DNA from: Sipunculus nudus
Taxonomy: Eukaryota; Annelida; Sipuncula; Golfingiida; Sipunculidae
Direction: 5' to 3'
Length of the DNA: 64,000 bases
NCBI GenBank assembly: GCA_026874595.1
Contig: CM049320.1
Location: 610,001 to 674,000, forward strand
Position 1 is the first letter of the stretch. The number at the start of each line of letters is the position of its first letter. The position numbers and the translations under genes were made by a program. Below the pieces are notes generated by a model. That model searched no databases and was not told the DNA's origin. It saw nothing but the letters and a program-made list of their open reading frames with translations. Below, in pieces: positions 62,301-64,000 of the stretch.

Positions 62301-62615
62301 CAAGATGATACTAGTAGCACATATAATTAAAAGGGCAAGATGATACGAATAACACATATTATTGCAAATGTCTGTGTACCTGTAAGAGTACATAACTGGT
62401 GTATATCAGTGAATAAATCTCAAATTCCAGAAAATCCAATGTCTGAGGAGGATGATTACAGGTTGGAGGCACTGATCGCTCTGAGGAGGTTAGAGAGACT
62501 CGACAAAGACGAATACACAGATGAGGAACGACAGGAGGCCGAGGATATCTACGAACAACGCAGGCAGGAAGAACTAGCAAACGAGGTCAGAAAGTCAAGT
62601 CTGTCCTGTGTGTGA
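29113..62615 (+). CDS. lrrc23: LRRC23, radial spoke 3 leucine-rich repeat protein, seven exons
   Basis: Exons: 29113-29253, 47127-47239, 49043-49296, 50061-50191, 54559-54695, 59024-59100, 62431-62615. They sum to 1038 nt with matching phases, encoding 345 aa, close to human LRRC23 (about 343 aa). The order is a Glu-rich N terminus (residues 1-47), an LSLLCKTGDGLAHAYVRLDV block, leucine-rich repeats (LRYVDLSRNNL, LHTLELRGNRLE, LTTLHLRENQIE, LQYINLRGN) and a charged C-terminal helix (LERLDKDEYTDEERQEAEDI). The vertebrate protein is a component of radial spoke 3 in motile cilia and sperm flagella. Intron 1 is 17.9 kb and holds nested transposons including the antisense LTR-B. Confidence 0.95.
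29254..29962 (+). other. LRRC23 intron 1, proximal part
   Basis: A C17 run followed by an A run lies at about 29334-29361. The rest is AT-rich with no recognised element. Confidence 0.6.
29963..33086. mobile_element. Long-terminal-inverted-repeat DNA element (3.1 kb)
   Basis: The left end ATGTCACAGTGTAGATGGGA is matched, inverted, by the right end at 33067-33086 (ATGTCACAGTGCAGATGGGA on the minus strand). Similarity extends about 200 bp inward, with shared blocks CAACTAGTTGACATTGGAAT and AGTTGAGATGGGAATTCC repeated within the arms. No transposase is visible. No clear target duplication is seen, so the superfamily is unknown. A pogo-like element is nested inside. Confidence 0.75.
31044..32157. 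mobile_element. Pogo/Tigger-like nonautonomous element nested in the 3.1-kb element
   Basis: Left end CAGTGGAACCCCACAATTAC; right end, reverse-complemented, CAGTGGAACCCTGCCTTGCA. Both arms carry GTGGTCGTAATTGTGGGG-like subterminal repeats. The terminus resembles the CAGTNGAACC ends of pogo/Tigger elements. The left flank is TA but the right flank is CA, so the expected TA duplication is imperfect. No coding region is seen. Confidence 0.65.
33087..33583. other. Intron 1 sequence, nothing recognised
   Basis: A-run/T-run palindrome at about 33208-33227. No gene. Confidence 0.45.
33584..34490 (+). mobile_element. Nonautonomous hAT-like DNA transposon, copy 2 (907 bp)
   Basis: A perfect 8-bp target duplication ATAAAAAT (33576-33583 and 34491-34498). 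Ends are TAGTGGTGGGCCGATC and, reverse-complemented on the right, AAGTGGTCAGAGTC. It is homologous to 10395-11251 in reverse orientation. The plus frame at 33810-33992 reads CELAGSCKISREFSNEMFIA and, further on, SPGLCQFCDIHLE, a C-x2-C fragment of a BED/CGGBP1-like finger, better preserved than in copy 1. Confidence 0.9.
34491..34899. other. Intron 1 sequence, nothing recognised
   Basis: AT-rich with no coding signal. Confidence 0.4.
34900..35390. repeat. Diverged tandem repeat, about 180-bp unit, three copies
   Basis: The block GACTAGACAAAAGCACCT (or close variants) recurs near 34940, 35100 and 35296 with similar neighbours (ATATCCCTATG..AAATG). It lies just 3' of the LINE fragment in that fragment's orientation and may be its 3' tail. 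Confidence 0.5.
35413..35930 (-). pseudogene. 5'-truncated LINE, reverse transcriptase C-terminal tail
   Basis: The minus frame contains LQVCQNKMVRFILNLD, LRLNHMFNIVNNKAPRYL and FVYSGIKLWNNLPSYL, the typical C-terminal region of Jockey/CR1-group LINE polyproteins. It then shifts frame and continues as SKGTSVTKEEAHRKQQ. The catalytic YADD part is absent, as expected for 5' truncation. Confidence 0.8.
35931..36630. other. Intron 1 sequence, nothing recognised
   Basis: No supported ORF or repeat. Confidence 0.4.
36631..36897. repeat. GTAC-rich repeat, left half
   Basis: Starts CAGGGTTGGGGTCAGGTACC, then many GTACTTGAGTA-type words. Similar words in the opposite sense lie at 45100-45272, ending ACCCAACTCTG. 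The pair may be the two ends of one hAT-like element split by LTR-B, but no 8-bp target duplication was found. Confidence 0.4.
36898..37102 (-). repeat. 3' LTR of LTR-B
   Basis: 205 bp, matching 43127-43331 except for four substitutions. Confidence 0.92.
37103..37116 (-). other. Polypurine tract of LTR-B
   Basis: The minus strand reads AAAAAGGGGAGGAA directly against the 3' LTR. Confidence 0.85.
37117..37671 (-). other. 3' untranslated region of LTR-B
   Basis: Between the end of the integrase frame and the polypurine tract. No env-like frame is seen. Confidence 0.6.
37672..38325 (-). pseudogene. Integrase C-terminal part of LTR-B (frameshifted)
   Basis: The 217-codon frame holds FGMGDVVYLHDRS, the GPY-type block WKGPYLVVKA and an acidic/proline-serine tail ending AYLKDYLMP. 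It overlaps the end of the upstream frame (38301-40544) in a different reading frame. A one-base indel near 38325-38340 probably separates it from the rest of integrase, unless the element uses programmed frameshifting. Confidence 0.85.
38301..40544 (-). CDS. Protease-integrase polyprotein of LTR-B, internally deleted (747 aa)
   Basis: Residues about 35-135 form a retropepsin: VIDSASQITVIS active site and LLGLDFLL. After a proline-rich linker (PVPPMPVPTVRR) the frame passes directly to ELANYDFKIVHRAGNKHCNA, the very end of an RNase H domain, so all of the reverse transcriptase and most of RNase H are gone in frame (junction near 39710). Integrase follows with an HHCC finger (HGCPTAGHLG ... 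CQVCNRHK) and a complete DD35E core: VHLDVLGPF, VHTDQGRNF, GQVERQNR. The C-terminal module is in the next frame. The in-frame fusion is what makes it unusual. Confidence 0.92.
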   Translation of the reverse strand: MEQGQSPLQWEDSSVSSGTRERFCEAEVKVCQTQVLTLVALVKINGVDTQAVIDSASQITVISLSFYDSLPEKPVCTGTATLKGIGGDDSALTAERAPDTIIQFSKKAYHWPVYIAKISDSVLLGLDFLLAQKCTVNLENKTVSLPGEVVQASIRTSPDNDICGCSVVAAAWRVLQPNAVSTIPIRVLSCRVENCDYLVEPKFSQAELWSPKMLTRGSGRIEVCNSSNRCITLRPNQPVGVATGVEGILTSLSIESADYNSAPTGGAVPVPPMPVPTVRRVEELANYDFKIVHRAGNKHCNADGLSRIPAPPCECYSAGARTQDLPCKGCQHCQRASEKWIRFTEDVDDVVPLAVRTCELGVTVGDTAGEEEPGDVRETDGSSDASGCPTTTDSGSEVSDTESIPDQTPNWLEAYSSNQLIEMQDTDPDLKPLVLWLDNGEPKQAELLLTSPAVKSLWACRSQLQLRGGVLHYMWEGDDGAHPLLVVPEGLKQEILELCHGCPTAGHLGRDKTLARLRRSFFWHNMVRDCALYVAQCQVCNRHKRPVRTAKAGLVNYHSGYPMERVHLDVLGPFTTSTQGNSYILMMCDQFSKWLECAAIPDQTAETVAKQFIMHFVTTFGCPLIVHTDQGRNFESNLFKAFCERMGIAKTRTTPYHLSSNGQVERQNRNVLQMVWCMIQGRTREWDEDLPLVAIALHSMVNQMTGFSANQIMLGSEVYQPTDLILGMNTNEPSHTPRSVWRPFIIV
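40640..42064 (-). CDS. Gag (capsid and zinc knuckle) of LTR-B
   Basis: 474 codons. An arginine/serine-rich segment (about residues 90-180, for example RRRFRSSSSESS) precedes the capsid-like region (KLGTFTGDRNWSGFFFQFQR through about residue 350). A CCHC knuckle CYKCNQRGHFQKQC is near 440-453. The first codons overlap the upstream frame 42058-42693 by a few bases, so this frame probably continues Gag after a frameshift. The listed start is a GTG and is not a real initiation site. Confidence 0.85.
   Translation of the reverse strand: MLTVIGNPGPLSTQGDIREEVYYQGTNEGFDPATGPALSVRRTSAPLPVNSRPGTQPASGNVGPYNHSQREAYDQGVLWAQPTRSSPVSNKKRSSRPTKSVDRHSHRRRFRSSSSESSDSTSEERGGTRSRKKHHRCRVRSISSSDGSRHRRRDNRASSYSEDSDYSCSPHRHGTRRRRRSPDIMKLGTFTGDRNWSGFFFQFQRLADRRGWSRHKKAEKLVDSLGGRALDYVRELELEGDYKCLTKKLEQRFGMRDAPITVRRELQFARQEDQETLEEFSEGVHVQVINRFPGATEDTIQQLAIEYFLRGCGDKRAAVSAMRRNPRYLHKALQYVKDAINNHRAIYGKTHIARKTVKFAESATSDMEGQVDTKQAQSTISERVNPRNGTQPETSDQAWAQMNKRMDSLEGLIKKALMVSRPRSVSPSRPQLKPANSVCYKCNQRGHFQKQCPKSEGNPAHKEPEQGLKGQGLR
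42058..42567 (-). pseudogene. Gag N-terminal part of LTR-B
   Basis: The frame opens at ATG 42565-42567 (MAQFQNSIDVSSASV) and runs to a stop at 42058-42060, where the downstream Gag frame takes over. Includes the conserved-looking block FGLPDLAHATGLALPFWQRL. No named domain is recognised. A longer frame to 42693 lacks support for its extra residues. Confidence 0.7.
42568..43106 (-). other. 5' leader of LTR-B
   Basis: Untranslated sequence between primer-binding site and gag. Nothing else recognised. Confidence 0.6.
43107..43125 (-). other. Primer-binding site of LTR-B
   Basis: The minus strand reads TGGCGACGAAGGATGATTT one base after the 5' LTR. TGG fits pairing to a tRNA CCA end. Confidence 0.65.
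43127..43331 (-). repeat. 5' LTR of LTR-B
   Basis: 205 bp, followed on the plus strand by ATAC. Confidence 0.92.
43332..45099. other. Intron 1 sequence, nothing recognised
   Basis: Moderate GC around 43430-44160, but the frames there (for example 44156-44356) show no known domain. The rest is AT-rich. It may be the interior of a nonautonomous element split by LTR-B. Confidence 0.4.
45100..45360. repeat. GTAC-rich repeat, right half
   Basis: Repeated GTACTTGAGTACTTT words and an end ACCCAACTCTG at 45262-45272, inverted relative to 36631. It is followed by a GTACCTGTACCTGG-rich tail. Confidence 0.4.
45361..46226. other. Intron 1 sequence, nothing recognised
   Basis: No supported gene or repeat. 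Confidence 0.4.
46227..46256. repeat. AT dinucleotide microsatellite
   Basis: About 15 TA units directly left of an inverted repeat. Confidence 0.95.
46258..46400. repeat. Perfect 27-bp inverted repeat around a 89-bp core
   Basis: CTCTGGAGAAAAACAACACT... at 46258-46284 is exactly complementary to 46374-46400. AT microsatellites bound both sides (46227-46256; 46456-46531). The core contains a hammerhead-like motif on the minus strand. It resembles fragments left by Penelope-like elements, but no coding region is present to prove it. Confidence 0.85.
46282..46329 (-). ncRNA. Hammerhead ribozyme-like motif (candidate)
   Basis: On the minus strand: stem I 5' arm AUUCAC, core CUGAUGA (46317-46323), a 16-nt segment, GAAA (46297-46300), a short possible stem III, UU, and stem I 3' arm GUGAAU (46282-46287). 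The arms pair perfectly over 6 bp, and core boxes are in the correct order with cleavage expected after UGUU. The stem II segment pairs poorly by eye (only GG/CC clearly), the main weakness. Minimal hammerheads of this kind are known in Penelope-like retroelements. Confidence 0.45.
46456..46531. repeat. TA dinucleotide microsatellite
   Basis: About 38 TA units. The YIYIY frame on the minus strand is an artefact. Confidence 0.95.
46670..47110. repeat. Irregular tandem repeat next to LRRC23 exon 2
   Basis: Eight to nine units of about 43-60 bp with TCTGATGTTGAACTGTTTTG and TGCAGTTAACTATGGA. It reaches the exon 2 acceptor: TTTAACTGATGTTGAATATT directly before TAG looks like a last degenerate unit. 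Confidence 0.75.
47127..47239 (+). CDS. lrrc23: LRRC23 exon 2
   Basis: Acceptor TTGTAG, donor GTATGT. Encodes KPPDAPLTQDIIAECLSLLC, then KTGDGLAHAYVRLDVHE, joining exon 1 in phase 0 and exon 3 in phase 2. This is the first of a tandem series of exon-like units. Confidence 0.93.
47169..48580 (+). repeat. Tandem amplification of LRRC23 exon 2 with its donor site
   Basis: A 91-bp unit comprises the last 71 nt of exon 2 and the first 20 nt of intron 2. After the real exon come five full copies with exon/intron junctions at 48137/48138, 48228/48229, 48319/48320, 48414/48415 and 48509/48510, then a partial copy to about 48580. Spacings are 91, 91, 95 and 95 bp (one 4-bp CATG insertion). The first four copies keep GTATGT; the last has GTACAT. 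No copy carries the exon 2 acceptor, so they are unlikely to be spliced in as exons. Confidence 0.93.
47281..48078. mobile_element. Foldback DNA element inside the exon-2 array (798 bp)
   Basis: Arms of about 120 bp at each end are inverted copies built from short repeats such as CCGGACAAAAGCCCCCC, both reaching a TACCTTAATGATAAAGAGGA block. Flanks TTATGCAA (47273-47280) and TTGTGCAA (48079-48086) form an 8-bp target duplication with one mismatch. Removing element plus one duplicate restores the 91-bp register (92 with a one-base insertion), confirming the boundaries. No coding region; 8-bp duplications suit hAT, P/Galileo or foldback types. Confidence 0.9.
48586..49042 (+). other. LRRC23 intron 2, distal part
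   Basis: AT-rich; ends with the acceptor CTTTACAG before exon 3. Confidence 0.6.
49043..49296 (+). CDS. lrrc23: LRRC23 exon 3
   Basis: Encodes ELTDISILNSFIHLRYVDLS, then leucine-rich repeats ISPLNSLTHMLTLKADYNRL and LPYIQVASFNNNRIKSTEG. Acceptor CTTTACAG; donor AACT then GTCAGT. Confidence 0.93.
49297..50060 (+). other. LRRC23 intron 3
   Basis: AT-rich. Fragments such as GAATTTTGACAAAACTCA and ATGAATTTTCATGAAACTTA suggest a decayed dispersed repeat, otherwise nothing. Confidence 0.55.
50061..50191 (+). CDS. lrrc23: LRRC23 exon 4
   Basis: Acceptor TTTCAG, donor CTG then GTCAGT. Encodes NEITSVSGLQPGILSRLHTL and ELRGNRLETTDGIYLPNLKN, two leucine-rich repeats. Confidence 0.93.
50480..54365. 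repeat. Minisatellite, about 59-bp unit, about 65 copies, in LRRC23 intron 4
   Basis: Unit ATGCTACATGACACCATCTG plus TTAGTTGTGTAGTGTTAATG and TTCAGACATGGARAGTGYR. Variant types (GAGAGTGTA, GAAAGTGCG, GGAAATGCG, an extra AT in CATATGACACC) occur in repeated runs, for example around 51490-51800, 52500-52800 and 53370-53700, showing block duplication. No long open frame. It fills nearly all of intron 4. Confidence 0.95.
54559..54695 (+). CDS. lrrc23: LRRC23 exon 5
   Basis: Acceptor TCTTCAG, donor CTCAG then GTATGT. Encodes ASNTIKRIEGLDRMEHLTTL and HLRENQIENLDGF, the next leucine-rich repeats. Confidence 0.93.
54696..57305 (+). other. LRRC23 intron 5, proximal part
   Basis: No gene. AT microsatellites at about 56171-56204 and 56297-56357. 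The frame at 56374-56730 has no recognised domain. 56930-57300 contains repeated TTGGTTTACTGTAAACC/TTCAAGAAAACTTGAA palindromic words, possibly a decayed TIR element. Confidence 0.5.
57310..57590. repeat. Minisatellite, 18-bp unit, about 15 copies
   Basis: Unit TTGGATTATTTGCTAATG with GCTTATG and GCTGGTG variants alternating. Because 18 is a multiple of three, a frame reads a perfect hexapeptide repeat (GLFAYV/GLFANV); this is an artefact. Confidence 0.93.
57850..58740 (+). repeat. Dispersed repeat family A, near-complete copy
   Basis: Starts with the hairpin AGCTCAGCTGACTGAAAGTC/TCTGAGCT and a GTCCATCTGTCCGT stretch. Then come two internal units of about 340 bp sharing CTGGAATCTTCTAACTTGA, GAACAACTAATG and ATTGATCATGGAGTGTTTCA. 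It ends in CAGCTGAGTGTCATGACC and GGGTCACTTGTTT. Confidence 0.8.
58741..59023 (+). other. LRRC23 intron 5, distal part
   Basis: Nothing recognised; ends with acceptor ATTTTCAG. Confidence 0.5.
59024..59100 (+). CDS. lrrc23: LRRC23 exon 6
   Basis: Encodes GNDIKDMKEAKKLQCLPLLR and ALVFS, the last leucine-rich repeat. Acceptor TTTTCAG; donor TCGG then GTGAGT. At 77 nt it is the shortest exon. Confidence 0.9.
59101..59639 (+). other. LRRC23 intron 6, proximal part
   Basis: No recognised element; open frames on both strands at 59418-59757 partly belong to the LINE remnant that follows. Confidence 0.45.
59640..60360 (+). pseudogene. Decayed LINE reverse transcriptase, C-terminal fragment
   Basis: Across several frames the plus strand reads KTRFLGLI, ISRGFRILCK, VSLYDSFIYPYLTYCIEVWG, KRAVTIITSAPYRAQSN and LNILELPKIHVNCVLLFMYK, a Jockey/CR1-type post-catalytic region. 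Multiple stops and frameshifts. It is more decayed than the fragment at 35413-35930 and covers a partly overlapping part of the protein. Confidence 0.8.
60361..60794 (+). other. LRRC23 intron 6 sequence, nothing recognised
   Basis: No supported feature. Confidence 0.4.
60795..61380 (+). repeat. Dispersed repeat family A, shorter copy
   Basis: Starts AGCTCAGCTTACTGAGAGTC and TCTGACC, has one and a part of the internal unit, and ends GCTGAGTGTCATGACCCCTG with GGTCACTTGTTT. Confidence 0.8.
61562..62345. repeat. Palindromic minisatellite, 38-bp unit, about 20 copies, in LRRC23 intron 6
   Basis: Unit GCAAGATGATACGAGTAACA plus CGTATCATAATTCAGAGC. Each central unit contains an inverted repeat ATGATACG...CGTATCAT with a 7-nt loop, so the array can form serial hairpins. 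Outer copies are diverged and have lost perfect pairing. The array stops less than 90 bp before the exon 7 acceptor. Confidence 0.95.
62431..62615 (+). CDS. lrrc23: LRRC23 exon 7 (terminal)
   Basis: Acceptor AATTCCAG. Encodes ENPMSEEDDYRLEALIALRR and LERLDKDEYTDEERQEAEDI, then runs to TGA at 62613-62615. GAG followed by GTCAGA at 62584 could also serve as a donor to an unseen exon. The near-normal length and poly(A) signals at 62634-62643 favour ending here. Confidence 0.88.
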
Positions 62616-62633
62616 GATCAATATTACAGGTTA

Positions 62634-62643
62634 AATAAATAAA
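62634..62643 (+). terminator. Polyadenylation signals of LRRC23
   Basis: Two overlapping AATAAA hexamers (62634-62639, 62638-62643) start 18 bp after the stop codon. Confidence 0.5.
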
Positions 62644-62645
62644 AA

Positions 62646-63552
62646 AAATATTATTTTTAATGCATTTTTTTGGTGAAACAAACTGACTGATCTTTCATGA
62701 CCTTTCCTTGATATGGCATCGGAATTGTTGAACTGATCAAATAATCAATGCCAAGTGTTTTACAGATCTTAGACAGGATGTCAGGTCAAAAATATACATA
62801 AGTAAACCACCACAGCTGTTAATATAATACAACCCTTCTCTGGTAATCCCATTCACTGCACATGTTCATACACTATAGATTTTCAGTGATTTTTTTCCCA
62901 TCTTTGCTGTCATCTGGTGGCTGAAGATGAAACTAAACCACATGTCATGACTGAATCACACAGGATATACACCATAGGCTCTCACATTTCCAGCGTCAGT
63001 TAATTAAGTGCATTTATAATTGCCTTGACCAGGATGATTTTTCTACATATATTTTTCAATCACCGAATACATGAGACTCAAGCTTGAATACAATCATTAT
63101 TTGATCTGGGAATTTGGGGCATGGTGGTGTGGTATGTTTTAATAGATACTTTTTAATAGATTTTTAAATGGCCAACAGATGTCCCCATTTTATAGTTAAT
63201 GGTTTATTATCTTTTGTGTTTTATTATTATAATGTAAATCTTATCAATAGCAAATGAGGGAGGGTCCAAGGGTTTACCACCTACAGCCTCCCTTTAAGGG
63301 TTTTGAGGCCTGGACCTTAATTCCCCTTTTTGGGACCTGAAGACCTTTTTTTTTTCATTTTCCTTATCATTCCTACTGACTTGAACCCTTCCCTCTTCCC
63401 AATCCTGGGTCGCCCCTGCTTATGTCTAATTATACAGTATATCTCATGTTCTGATTTTACAGATTTTTTAATCATATTTTTATTTATATACCTCCATTCC
63501 CAAATCCTATAAATTATGTACATACATTGCCTAACATTTGTGTATATTTTTT
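62646..63552. other. Downstream noncoding stretch
   Basis: No gene recognised. Short frames at 63317-63604 minus and 63330-63512 plus have no known domain. Confidence 0.45.
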
Positions 63553-64000
63553 GCTCAGCTGACTGAAAGTCATCTGAGCTAAAGCCATCACCCTTGTCCG
63601 TCATCCATCTGTCTAGCTGTATGTTTGTCTGTCTGTCTGTCCGTTAACCAGTAACAAATCATAACCACTGGACCTTGAATCTTCTAACTTGACATCCAGG
63701 GAGGTCCATGAAAAATTTCCTTTGAAACCTGAAAGTAAGTCTCTGTTACCCATAACCTCTGAGCTATGGGGCTCCGAAGTATCCCTGGAATAATGGAAAA
63801 TTTTATACAAAAGCTCCAGTATCTGAACAACTAATGCATTGATCACCATGATTCCTAGCATGCATATTGATAATGGAGTCTTCCATTAGTTCTAGCAGAC
63901 TGCTGGCATAACCTGGGTTTTTTTCTTCAAATTTTACCTATGTTTTCTCTATTTTTGAGACTTTCAAAGACTAACAGGGCATAAATTGTAATCATTGGAC
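63553..64000 (+). repeat. Dispersed repeat family A, copy cut by the window end
   Basis: Starts GCTCAGCTGACTGAAAGTCA with TCTGAGCT, followed by CTGTCTGTCTGTCCGTTAACC and the CTTCTAACTTGACATCCAGG block, as at 57850. Confidence 0.8.

Noticed and set aside
61562-62345. CRISPR array with palindromic repeats
   Set aside because: Despite palindromic repeats of constant length, no unique spacers exist between them and the host is eukaryotic.

Overview
The window looks like nuclear DNA of an AT-rich, repeat-laden invertebrate, probably a marine lophotrochozoan such as a mollusc. This rests on intron-rich animal genes with phase-matched exons, Ty3/Gypsy and hAT elements, and dispersed repeats whose ends carry an AGCTCA...TGAGCT hairpin, a style I associate with bivalve and gastropod genomes. 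The taxon is inference; no rRNA or mitochondrial gene is present to confirm it.

Two host genes are supported. (1) On the minus strand, 4750-5666 is one coding exon of a castor/Casz1-like zinc-finger transcription factor. It holds the N-terminal acidic region, a basic NuRD-recruitment-like motif, an LDLS motif and a conserved YAESTMHELLSMYG block. Its other exons lie outside what I can resolve. (2) On the plus strand, 29113-62615 is a complete seven-exon LRRC23 gene (radial spoke 3 protein of motile cilia and sperm flagella). The exons sum to 1038 nt, 345 codons plus stop, close to the human protein of about 343 aa. An RFX X-box consensus lies 111 bp upstream of its ATG. The two genes are arranged head to head.

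Layout. 1-4749: interspersed repeats and a 32-bp minisatellite 3' of the Casz1-like exon. 5667-12175: repeat copies, one split by a hAT-like element. 12178-19395: a 30-bp minisatellite split by a very young LTR retrotransposon (LTR-A, 12621-19314). 20565-24640: two abutting large minisatellites. 28140-29253: LRRC23 promoter and exon 1. 29963-46600: LRRC23 intron 1, holding a 3.1-kb long-TIR element with a pogo-like element nested in it, a second hAT-like copy, a LINE tail, a second LTR retrotransposon (LTR-B, 36898-43331) and a hammerhead-like hairpin. 47127-48585: exon 2, then a tandem array of exon-2 copies split by a foldback transposon. 50480-54365: a 3.9-kb minisatellite in intron 4. 54559-62615: exons 5-7 with further repeats, including a palindromic 38-bp minisatellite. 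62646-64000: downstream repeats.

Most striking points: both LTR retrotransposons have lost reverse transcriptase but keep Gag, protease and integrase; LTR-A has integrase upstream of RNase H (Gmr1-like order) and near-identical LTRs; exon 2 of LRRC23 was amplified as 91-bp units with intact donor sites; and a hammerhead-ribozyme-like core lies between AT microsatellites.
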